DNA of 14,781 nt from Pseudomonadota bacterium. GTDB lineage: Bacteria > Pseudomonadota > Alphaproteobacteria > Caulobacterales > Caulobacteraceae. Numbering within the stretch: position 1 is the first letter of the stretch; every line of letters begins with the position of its first letter. A program made the position numbers and the translations under genes. Shown one piece after another: positions 1 to 6,288 of this stretch. The notes under the pieces were generated by a model. The model did no database searches. It was not told the origin of the DNA and worked only from the letters and a program-made list of their open reading frames with translations. The DNA lies in NCBI GenBank assembly GCA_023390245.1, contig JAEWDF010000094.1, forward strand, positions 1-14,781, given 5' to 3'.

Positions 1-2
1 AT

Positions 3-431
3 GCGACCGTCGCCCCGGTCCCGGCCGAGCCGATCCCCGCGCCCTCCGCCGAGGCGGCGCCGGCGCCCGCCGACGACCCGATGGCCCCGCGCCGCGACGC
101 GCCCATCTTCCGGCTCCAGCCGCAGGCGACTTCCGCGGCCGCGCCCGCCGCGACGCCTCCGAGCGGCGACGCCCCGGCTCCGTCGTTCCAGACCGCCGCC
201 GCGCCGGCCGGCCAGTCGGCCCGCTACTATTCCGTCCATCGCCAGGCCGGTCACGAACCCGACGCCATCCGCACGCCCCAGCCCGTCTATCTCGACGCCC
301 TGCCGGTGGAGATGACCCATACCCCGTCCTCGACCGACCTGGCCGAGCCCCAGGCGCCGCCGGCCCTGATGCGCGCCGCCGACGGCTCCCTGCGCGCCCT
401 GCCCCAGACCGAGGCGGACGCCCTGCCATGA
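3..431 (+). CDS. C-terminal part of an Ala/Pro-rich protein of unknown function
   Basis: The reading frame is open from the window edge and ends at TGA 429-431, so the N-terminus lies upstream. About the first 60 visible residues are Ala/Pro-rich and low in complexity. A more distinctive tail follows, containing RYYSVHRQAGHEPD and then PQPVYLDALPVEMT, which looks like a conserved terminal motif after a disordered linker. The stop overlaps the start of the next gene as ATGA (428-431), so the two are probably one operon and translationally coupled. No catalytic motif or membrane segment is visible. I do not recognise the family. The Arg-rich ORF in the other + frame (1-315) is a by-product of GC-rich sequence. 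Coding status is fairly sure from the coupling and the non-random tail; function is unknown. Confidence 0.7.
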   Translation, partial: ATVAPVPAEPIPAPSAEAAPAPADDPMAPRRDAPIFRLQPQATSAAAPAATPPSGDAPAPSFQTAAAPAGQSARYYSVHRQAGHEPDAIRTPQPVYLDALPVEMTHTPSSTDLAEPQAPPALMRAADGSLRALPQTEADALP

Positions 432-1537
432 CCGCCGCCGAGATCGAGGCCGCCGCGCCCGGCTCCCGCCTGCCCGAACTGATCGCCTTGGCCCAGGAGG
501 CCTCCAGCGAGAAGCGCCGCGCCCTGCTGCGCGAACTGACCGACCACTTCTTCGGCGGCGCGCCCCACACGGCGTCGGAGACCGACCTCTACGGCACGGT
601 CATGGTCCAGCTGGCCGACGAGATGGAGACGGCCGTGCGCGCCGAGCTGGCCGCCCGCTTCGCCGAGTCGCCCGACGCCCCCGCCGCCCTGATCCGACGC
701 CTGGCCGACGACGACGCCGAGGTGGCCGAGCCGGTGCTGCGCGCTTCTCCGGTCCTGACCGACGCGGACCTGGTCGGCGTCGTCTCCCGCCGGGGCCAGG
801 CCCATCTGCGCGCCGTCTCCAGCCGCGCCGAGGTGTCCGAGACCGTGTCCGACGCCATCGTCGCCCATGGCGACGACGAGACGCTGGAGACCCTGCTGCG
901 CAACGACGGCGCCCGCCTCTCGCGCGCCGCGTCCGAGACGGCGGTGGAACGCGCCAAGGCCAATCCGGCGCTGCACGCGGCTGCGGTCGAGCGCAAGAGC
1001 CTGCCGGCCGACCTGCTGAACGAGATGTATTTCGTCGTCGAGGCCCGGCTGCGCCACCAGATCCTGGAGCAGAACGCGCGCCTGGACCCGGAACTGCTGG
1101 AATCGGCCCTGGCCGCCGGCCGCGCCCGCGTCGCCGCCGACGACGGCGCCCTGCCCGCCGACTACGCCGAGAACCTGGCCTATGTGGAGGAGCTGCGCGC
1201 CGCCGGCCAGCTGACCCCGCCGGTGCTGGCGCGCTTCCTGCGCTCCAACGGCCGCACGCCCTTCCTGATCGCCCTGGCCCAGCTGGCGGACGTCGACTTC
1301 CACACCGCGCGGCGCATCGTCGAGCGCCGGGAGCTGGACGCCCTGGCCGTCATCTGCAAGGCGGCGGGCCTGGATCGGTCGATCTTCCTGACCTACGCCG
1401 TGGTCCTGACCAACGCCGACGACAACCCGATGGGCAAGGCCGCCGCCTACGGCCGCATGTACGGCGAACTCAGCCGCGAAGCCGCCATGCGCACCCTGCG
1501 CTTCTGGCGCCTGAGGCGCGGCGCCGCGGCGGCTTAG
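428..1537 (+). CDS. DUF2336 domain protein (first of two paralogs)
   Basis: A 369-residue, soluble, mostly helical protein with no signal peptide or membrane segment. It reads as the alphaproteobacterial DUF2336 family: repeated acidic/Ala-rich helices resembling HEAT-like repeats, a block around residues 150-175 with the pattern LETLLRNDGARLS, and near residue 300 the stretch LAVICKAAGLDRSIF. Both blocks recur in the second DUF2336 protein of this window at similar places (LLRNAAARLSQPG and LAILCKATGLSRLD), which supports common ancestry. The biochemical role of the family is not established to my knowledge. The ATG start at 428 overlaps the stop of the preceding gene (ATGA). The TAG stop lies only 3 nt before repeat element A. 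A long antisense ORF over the same bases is a compositional shadow. Confidence 0.85.
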   Translation: MTAAEIEAAAPGSRLPELIALAQEASSEKRRALLRELTDHFFGGAPHTASETDLYGTVMVQLADEMETAVRAELAARFAESPDAPAALIRRLADDDAEVAEPVLRASPVLTDADLVGVVSRRGQAHLRAVSSRAEVSETVSDAIVAHGDDETLETLLRNDGARLSRAASETAVERAKANPALHAAAVERKSLPADLLNEMYFVVEARLRHQILEQNARLDPELLESALAAGRARVAADDGALPADYAENLAYVEELRAAGQLTPPVLARFLRSNGRTPFLIALAQLADVDFHTARRIVERRELDALAVICKAAGLDRSIFLTYAVVLTNADDNPMGKAAAYGRMYGELSREAAMRTLRFWRLRRGAAAA

Positions 1538-1540
1538 ACC

Positions 1541-1799
1541 TTCTCCCTCCCTTTCACGGGGAGGGTGGCTGAGCCGAAGGCGAGGCCGGGTGGGGCGCGC
1601 CAGGCTGAGAACTCGTATGTCCTGCCGATATCCTCGTCATTCTCGGCGCAAGGCCTAGGATAATGATCAAAAGGAAGGGGAATGGGAGTCTCCACGCCAG
1701 GCGACACGCCTCCGACTCCCTACGCCTCCAGCCCGTGATGCATCGTCTGGCCCCACCCCGTCGCTTCGCGACGACCCTCCCCATGAAGGGGAGGGAGAA
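1541..1799. repeat. Dispersed inverted-repeat element A (259 bp)
   Basis: Terminal inverted repeats of 28 bp (1541-1568 and 1772-1799) match each other with a few mismatches, and match the ends of element B at 11343-11526. Each end is itself a hairpin of the form CCCTCCCC-TTCAT-GGGGAGGG; the left arm is slightly degenerate. Inside, a second nested pair GGGTGGGG / CCCCACCC is present, as in element B. The central about 150 bp is unrelated to element B and holds its own imperfect palindrome near 1632-1668. There is no ORF with a plausible product, so this is a non-autonomous element. It lies between two convergent genes, starting 3 nt after the DUF2336 stop. Confidence 0.85.
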
Positions 1800-1820
1800 T
1801 TAACGCCGCCGTCCCCCAAA

Positions 1821-1854
1821 GCAAAACGCCCGCCTCCTTTCGGAAGCGGGCGTC
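1821..1854 (-). terminator. Intrinsic terminator downstream of mucR
   Basis: An 8-bp GC-rich stem (1826-1833 with 1846-1853) is extended by an inner 3-bp stem with a TTTC loop. Read on the minus strand, the stem is followed by TTTTGCTTT. It lies 25 nt past the mucR stop codon, the expected place for a Rho-independent terminator. It is separate from the neighbouring repeat element A. Confidence 0.75.
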
Positions 1855-1878
1855 GTTCCAACCGGCTCGCCGGCCGGA

Positions 1879-2346
1879 TTACTTCTTCGCGCGGCCGGCG
1901 CGGGCGGGTTTGCGGCCGCCCTGGCCCAGGCCCATCTGCTTGGCCAGTTCCGAACGGGCCTTGGCGTAGTTCGGCGCGACCATCGGATAGTCCTTCGCCA
2001 GGTTCCACTTGGCGCGGTATTCCTCGGGGCTCATGTCGTACTTGGTGCGCAGGTGGCGCTTCAGCGACTTGAACTTGCGACCGTCCTCCAGACAGATCAG
2101 ATAGTCCGGCGTGATCGACTTGCGCACGGGGACCGCCGGTTCCTTCGGCTCCGGCTCGGGCGCCGAAGGCCCGGCCGTCACGCCCGACAGGGCCGCGTGG
2201 ATGCTGGCGATCAGCGACGGCAGGGTCTCGGCCGCCACCGTGTTGTTGCCGACATAGGCCGAAACGATGTCGGCCGTCATCTCGAGCAGCGCGGGCTGTT
2301 CTTCCATAATGGGTGTCTGATCCATGCTGTTATTTCTTGCGGCCAT
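1879..2346 (-). CDS. mucR: MucR/Ros family transcriptional regulator
   Basis: A 155-residue protein with the MucR/Ros architecture: an N-terminal helical region containing LEMTADIVSAYVGNN, a Pro/Glu linker, then a C-terminal zinc-finger-like DNA-binding domain with CLEDGRKFKSLKRHL and the tail DYPMVAPNYAKARSELAKQMG. In Caulobacter, MucR paralogs repress many CtrA-activated G1-phase genes together with SciP. Classical Ros has C-x2-C and two His ligands; here the second Cys is Asp, and the residues after KRHLRT are K-Y, so only one Cys and one His remain. The start is uncertain. ATG 2346 has a purine-rich AGGGGG about 11 nt upstream; ATG 2325 (MDQTPIMEE) and ATG 2307 are in frame and would leave a N-terminus closer to known MucR proteins. 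A terminator follows at 1821-1854. Confidence 0.93.
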   Translation of the reverse strand: MAARNNSMDQTPIMEEQPALLEMTADIVSAYVGNNTVAAETLPSLIASIHAALSGVTAGPSAPEPEPKEPAVPVRKSITPDYLICLEDGRKFKSLKRHLRTKYDMSPEEYRAKWNLAKDYPMVAPNYAKARSELAKQMGLGQGGRKPARAGRAKK

Positions 2347-2472
2347 TGCATCGGCCGCCCCCTAACTCGTTCCCTGCATAGGGTTGTTTGGGATCAAAAG
2401 CAATTGCAGGACCTCAGGCGTCGTCTCAGTTGCATTTCCGCCAGTAGAACCCGCTCCGACCTGATCAGAAGA
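2347..2472. other. Intergenic region upstream of mucR
   Basis: This 126-bp stretch is less GC-rich than its surroundings and probably holds the mucR promoter. It contains the palindrome GCAATTGC near 2400 and, overlapping the DUF2336 stop, TGATC-AGAA-GATCA (2462-2475) with flanking CCGA/TCGG that could extend the hairpin. No sigma-70-type -35/-10 pair could be placed confidently. Other MucR proteins regulate their own genes, so this is where autoregulatory sites would be expected, but I cannot point to a specific one. Confidence 0.4.
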
Positions 2473-3690
2473 TCATCGGCCGAAGTCTTTCGCCAGCACC
2501 ATCATCGCGGCGCGCTCGGGCGCCGAATATTCGTCCACCGTCTCATCATCGCCATCGCGTATGGCGCGAAGCAGCGCCGGCGTCAGGGCCGAGGATAGCG
2601 ACCAATTCCAGTATCGCAGCACGGTCTGGGCGCGATCGACCGCCAGCATCTCATAGGTGACCTGCACCCGCTCCCAGTCGGGGTGGACGGCGCCGTCCAG
2701 GACCTGCGGCCGACGCATCGACCGCCACAGGTACTCCAAGTCCAGGCGCGACAGGCCCGTGGCCTTGCACAGGATGGCCAGCGGTTCGCCGCCGGGATCA
2801 CCCAGGATCTTGGCCCCGGTCAGCGGCTTGATCCCCGCCAGATAGGCGATCTCGGTCGCCGTCTCGCGGCTCAGCCCGTCGCGCGCGGCGACGGCGACGG
2901 CCTGCTCCAGCCCGTCGAACGGGCTCTTGTCGATGGCGGCGCGGTTGCGCTGGCGCCGTTCGATGAATTGCAGCGCCTTTCGGGCCACCGGGTCCGCCCA
3001 GCCCTCAGCGGCGGCCAGGGCGAAGACGTCCTCGGCCACCTCCTGCATCACCTCGCGCGAAACGGCGAAGCGCTGGAGGATAGTGCGGCGATCCTCGGCC
3101 CCGCACCACCAGAACATCACATAGGCGCCCGACGGTCGCAGTTCCGGCCGCTTCAGCAGCAGCGCGCACAGGGCCGGCTGCGCACGACTCAGGCCCACCA
3201 GCGCCTCCACCCCCGGCTGGGACAGGCGCGCGGCGGCGTTGCGCAACAGCGCCTCGACGACCGCACCCTCCTCGAACGCCAGCAGCGTCTCGGTCACCAC
3301 CTCGGTCAGGCCGCGTCGCCGCGCCATCAGCAGCCGATGCTCCGGCCCCGCGTCGCGCGCGCAGGCGGCCAGGTCCGCGTCGCTCAGCGCGGCGCACTGT
3401 TCGATCAGCAGCCCAGCGATCTCCGGCTCGTCGCGCAGCAGCAGGCGCGCGACGCTGTTGGGCAGTTCCGCCAGCGGCGCCAGGCGCGCGGCCACCCGCC
3501 GCCGCTCCTCCACGGAGGCCAGGCGCAGCATCTCCACCAGCAGGTCGCCGGTCACGGCCCGCTCGAAGCTGTTGATCCGGCTAGCGGGCAGGGACACCAC
3601 GTCGGCCAGGCGTTTCAGCAGGGCGTGACGCGCCTTCAGCGGCGGACCCTCCGCCGCCTCATCGCCAAAAAGGGCCGAGGCGTCGCTCAT
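2473..3690 (-). CDS. DUF2336 domain protein (second paralog)
   Basis: A 405-residue soluble helical protein and a divergent paralog of the protein at 428-1537. Shared landmarks are LLRNAAARLSQPG (about residue 150-165), a nearby RRTILQ/RHQIL-like segment, and EPLAILCKATGLSRLD (about residue 310). It has an extra N-terminal segment of about 35 residues and an acidic C-terminal tail. The molecular function of the family is unknown to me. ATG 3690 is the first start in frame. No clear Shine-Dalgarno is visible, and GCTAGTTT on the minus strand just upstream vaguely resembles a Caulobacter -10. It lies 47 nt after cysK on the same strand and could be read through from it. The next gene downstream is mucR. 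Confidence 0.85.
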   Translation of the reverse strand: MSDASALFGDEAAEGPPLKARHALLKRLADVVSLPASRINSFERAVTGDLLVEMLRLASVEERRRVAARLAPLAELPNSVARLLLRDEPEIAGLLIEQCAALSDADLAACARDAGPEHRLLMARRRGLTEVVTETLLAFEEGAVVEALLRNAAARLSQPGVEALVGLSRAQPALCALLLKRPELRPSGAYVMFWWCGAEDRRTILQRFAVSREVMQEVAEDVFALAAAEGWADPVARKALQFIERRQRNRAAIDKSPFDGLEQAVAVAARDGLSRETATEIAYLAGIKPLTGAKILGDPGGEPLAILCKATGLSRLDLEYLWRSMRRPQVLDGAVHPDWERVQVTYEMLAVDRAQTVLRYWNWSLSSALTPALLRAIRDGDDETVDEYSAPERAAMMVLAKDFGR

Positions 3691-3737
3691 GCCCCGAAAC
3701 TAGCCGAACACGGGTTAATCCCGCGTATCGGCAAAGC

Positions 3738-4718
3738 TTACAGCCCTTCGAACAGGGCCGTCGACAGATAGCGTTCGGCGAAGGACGGGATGATGGCCAC
3801 GATGGTCTTACCCGCGTTCTCCTCCAGGGCGGCCAGGCGGAAGGCGGCGACCAGGGCTGCGCCGGAACTGATGCCGACCGGGACGCCCTCGACCCGGGCG
3901 GCTTTGCGCGCCATTTCGAAGGCCTCGTCGTTGGAGACCTGCTCCACCCCGTCGATCAGGCTGGTGTCGACGATCGAGGGCACGAAGCCGGCGCCAATGC
4001 CCTGAATCTTGTGCGGCCCGGGCTGGCCGCCCGACAGCACCGGCGAGGCGTCCGGCTCCACCGCGATCATCTTCACCGACGACTTCCTGGCCTTCAGCGC
4101 CTGGCCGACGCCGGTGATGGTCCCGCCGGTGCCCACGCCGGAGACGACGATGTCCACGGCGCCGTCGGTGTCGTTCCAGATCTCCTCGGCCGTGGTCGCG
4201 CGATGGATCGCCGGATTGGCCTGGTTCTCGAACTGGGCCGGGCTGATCGAATTGGGGGTGCTTTCCAGCAGTTCCTGGGCCCGGGCGATCGCGCCCTTCA
4301 TGCCCTTCTCGGCCGGGGTCAGCTCCAGCCGCGCGCCCAGCAGGGCCAGCATCTTGCGCCGCTCGATCGACATGCTTTCCGGCATGCACAGGATCAGCTT
4401 CAGCCCCTTGGCCGCCGCCACGAAGGCCAGGGCGATGCCGGTGTTGCCGCTGGTCGGCTCGATCAGGACGGTGTCCTTGTCGATCCTGCCGGCCTGCTCC
4501 AGCGCCTCGACCATGGCCACGCCGATCCGGTCCTTGACCGAGGCGATCGGGTTGAAGAACTCCAGCTTGGCCAGCACCTTGGCCTTGGGCTGGTATTCCG
4601 CCGTCAGGTTCGGCAGCCGCACCAGGGGCGTGTCGCCGATGGTGTCGATGATCGAATCATAGACCTTGCCCCGCCCCTTCTTCAGGTGGCGCGAGGCGTC
4701 ATAGCGGACGTCGGACAT
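3738..4718 (-). CDS. cysK: Cysteine synthase A (O-acetylserine sulfhydrylase)
   Basis: This PLP enzyme makes L-cysteine from O-acetylserine and sulfide in the cytoplasm. It is 326 residues long from ATG 4718, close to the usual 310-325. Key features: the PLP Schiff-base lysine K62 in FFNPIASVKDRIG, the substrate-binding loop TSGNTG (89-94), the phosphate-binding loop GTGGT (196-200), and the pyridine-ring serine in GISSGAAL (about 284). There is no C-terminal CBS domain, so it is not cystathionine beta-synthase. An in-frame extension to 4778 exists, but GGAG about 10 nt upstream of ATG 4718 and the family start favour the shorter form. The short N-terminal extension SDVRYDASRHLKKGRGKV precedes the fold. 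The 103-bp gap to the Lrp gene upstream probably carries its promoter. Confidence 0.95.
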   Translation of the reverse strand: MSDVRYDASRHLKKGRGKVYDSIIDTIGDTPLVRLPNLTAEYQPKAKVLAKLEFFNPIASVKDRIGVAMVEALEQAGRIDKDTVLIEPTSGNTGIALAFVAAAKGLKLILCMPESMSIERRKMLALLGARLELTPAEKGMKGAIARAQELLESTPNSISPAQFENQANPAIHRATTAEEIWNDTDGAVDIVVSGVGTGGTITGVGQALKARKSSVKMIAVEPDASPVLSGGQPGPHKIQGIGAGFVPSIVDTSLIDGVEQVSNDEAFEMARKAARVEGVPVGISSGAALVAAFRLAALEENAGKTIVAIIPSFAERYLSTALFEGL

Positions 4719-4821
4719 GGGCGGGGTTCTCCGTGATCTTGCCGGGCCATACAGATAAGCCCTGCGTTCAACGCGCAAGAGCGCGATGTCGATGATTTCT
4801 GCGCGACGCCTTCAGCCGCGC

Positions 4822-5304
4822 TCAGCGCTTCAGCATCCGGCGCGCCGGATCGAAGCCGACGATCTCGCGGATGACGATCATGCTCTGGAAGGCGCGCACT
4901 CCCGCCTCGGCGGTCAGTTCGCGCAGGCAGAAGGCCTCGTAGTCCTCCATCGAGCGCACCGCGACGGTCAGCAGATAGTCGGTCTCTCCGGTCACGTCCC
5001 AGGCAGCCTGCACCTCGGGACTGGCCTTGAGGGCGCGGCGGAAGGCCTCGGCCAGGCGGCGGTCCTGGCCGTTCATCTCCACCTGCACATGCAGCACGAT
5101 GCGCGGCTCCACCCGCGCCGGATCGACCACCGCTGCGTCCGCGACGATGACGCCCTCGGCGCGCAGCCGCCGCATCCGCCGAAGCACCGCCGATTCCGAA
5201 AGGCCCACCGCCTCGGCCGTCACCCGGGCGGGCTCCAGGTTGTTGCGCCGGGCGCGGTCCAGCAGCTTGTGGTCGAACGCATCCAGCGTGACGAAATCAG
5301 CCAT
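4822..5304 (-). CDS. Lrp/AsnC family transcriptional regulator
   Basis: A 160-residue protein with an N-terminal winged helix-turn-helix (about residues 10-60, including VGLSESAVLRRMRRLRAEGVI) and a C-terminal RAM-type ligand/oligomerisation domain (about 65-150, including ETDYLLTVAVRSMEDYEAF). Family members bind amino acids and regulate metabolism or transport. The gene is divergent from an RhtA-like exporter across 84 bp that contain a perfect 8-8 palindrome, the usual arrangement for a local regulator of the neighbouring exporter. AAGGAAG about 9 nt upstream of ATG 5304 supports the start. The ligand cannot be told from sequence. Confidence 0.93.
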   Translation of the reverse strand: MADFVTLDAFDHKLLDRARRNNLEPARVTAEAVGLSESAVLRRMRRLRAEGVIVADAAVVDPARVEPRIVLHVQVEMNGQDRRLAEAFRRALKASPEVQAAWDVTGETDYLLTVAVRSMEDYEAFCLRELTAEAGVRAFQSMIVIREIVGFDPARRMLKR

Positions 5305-5324
5305 TTCAGCCGCTTCCTTGACGT

Positions 5325-5348
5325 TTTCAGTCGATCAGGAGACTGAAA
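5325..5348. promoter_or_regulatory. Perfect palindrome, candidate Lrp-family operator
   Basis: TTTCAGTC (5325-5332) is repeated as its exact reverse complement GACTGAAA (5341-5348) around an 8-bp spacer. The 24-bp size and dyad symmetry suit a dimeric Lrp/AsnC protein. It lies 20 nt from the regulator start and 40 nt from the exporter start, so one bound dimer could control both genes. It differs from the E. coli Lrp consensus, so the assignment rests on position and symmetry. Confidence 0.55.
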
Positions 5349-5374
5349 TCGCCGGGAAGCGCAAGCAGATTCCC

Positions 5375-5388
5375 GCTAGACCGGACGC
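5375..5388 (+). promoter_or_regulatory. Candidate -10 element of the exporter gene
   Basis: GCTAGACC (5375-5382) matches 7 of 8 positions of the Caulobacter housekeeping -10 (GCTANAWC). It ends 6 nt before ATG 5389, so transcription would begin at or next to the A of the start codon, and no Shine-Dalgarno is visible. That would make the mRNA leaderless. No good -35 was seen at the expected spacing. A GANTC site (GATTC 5368-5372) directly precedes it. Confidence 0.35.
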
Positions 5389-6276
5389 ATGACGACCCTC
5401 CCCCTGAAACGTCCGGTCGCCGCCGCGGGTCTGCGGCCGATGCTGCCCTATCTGGCCATGGTCGCGGGCATGGTCTCGCTGTGCGCCGGGACCTCGTTCG
5501 CCAAGGGCCTGTTCCCCGCCGTCGGCGCCGAGGGCGCCACCGCCTATCGCGTCGGCCTGGCGGCGGTGATGCTGATGCTGGTCTGGCGGCCGTGGCGGAC
5601 CCGCTTCACCCGCGCCGACCTGACGGGGCTGGCGCTCTACGGCGCGGCGATCGGGGCGCTGAACCTGTGCTTCTACCTGTCGCTGCGCACCATCCCGCTG
5701 GGCGTCGCCTTCGCCATCGAATTCGCCGGACCGCTGGCCCTGGCGCTGGCGCATTCGCGCCGCCTGATCCATTTCGTCTGGGTCGGCCTGGCGGTCGTGG
5801 GGCTGGCCCTGCTGCTGCCGCTGCCCGGCGCCGGGACGCGGCTGGACCCGGTCGGCGTCGGCCTGGCCGCCCTGGCCGGGGTGTTCTGGGCGCTCTACAT
5901 CATCTTCGGCAAGCGGCTGTCGCACATCCATCCGGGCCAGTCGGTGGCCATGGGCATGAGCGTGGCGGCGCTGGCCGTCGTGCCGTTCGGCGTCGTCCAC
6001 GCCGGCGCGGCCCTGCTGGCGCCGCCGGTGCTGCTGGCCGGGCTGGTCGTGGCCCTGGCCTCCAGCGCCATCCCCTATTCGCTGGACATGTTCGCCATGC
6101 GCCATATCCCCAAGCGCACCTTCGGCGTGCTGCTCAGCGGAGAGCCGGCCATCGGCGCCCTGGCCGGCGTCCTGGTGCTGCACGAGCGGCTCAGCGGCCA
6201 GCAGTGGCTGGCGATCGCCGCCATCGTGGCCGCCTCCGCCGGGGCGGTGATGACCACCCGCCCCGCGGATCGCTGA
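5389..6276 (+). CDS. EamA/DMT-family exporter, RhtA-like
   Basis: A 295-residue inner-membrane protein with about ten hydrophobic segments in two EamA repeats (about residues 18-135 and 150-290). The closest resemblance I see is to RhtA-type threonine/homoserine exporters: the C-terminal repeat contains SAIPYSLDMFAMRHIPKRT followed by FGVLLSGEPAIGALAGVLVLHE, which parallels that subgroup. The likely role is export of an amino acid or related metabolite; the substrate is inferred only from family. It is divergent from an Lrp/AsnC regulator that probably controls it. ATG 5389 is used without a visible Shine-Dalgarno. The gene ends 12 bp before the convergent serine hydrolase gene, with no obvious terminator between them. 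Confidence 0.9.
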   Translation: MTTLPLKRPVAAAGLRPMLPYLAMVAGMVSLCAGTSFAKGLFPAVGAEGATAYRVGLAAVMLMLVWRPWRTRFTRADLTGLALYGAAIGALNLCFYLSLRTIPLGVAFAIEFAGPLALALAHSRRLIHFVWVGLAVVGLALLLPLPGAGTRLDPVGVGLAALAGVFWALYIIFGKRLSHIHPGQSVAMGMSVAALAVVPFGVVHAGAALLAPPVLLAGLVVALASSAIPYSLDMFAMRHIPKRTFGVLLSGEPAIGALAGVLVLHERLSGQQWLAIAAIVAASAGAVMTTRPADR

Positions 6277-6288
6277 CGCCGCCCGACG

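Noticed and set aside
1..315. Arg/Pro-rich ORF at the left edge
   Set aside because: Low-complexity out-of-frame reading; the +3 frame (3-431) has a structured tail and couples to the next gene.
1541..1799. Insertion sequence with a transposase
   Set aside because: Inverted ends are present but no transposase ORF or clear target duplication; treated as a non-autonomous repeat.
2462..2479. Terminator for the second DUF2336 gene
   Set aside because: The stem is short, AT-containing and overlaps the stop codon, with no T-tract on the minus strand.
3695..3730. Terminator between cysK and DUF2336
   Set aside because: The weak hairpin around CGGG-TTAAT-CCCG has a mismatch and no T-tract; read-through is equally likely.
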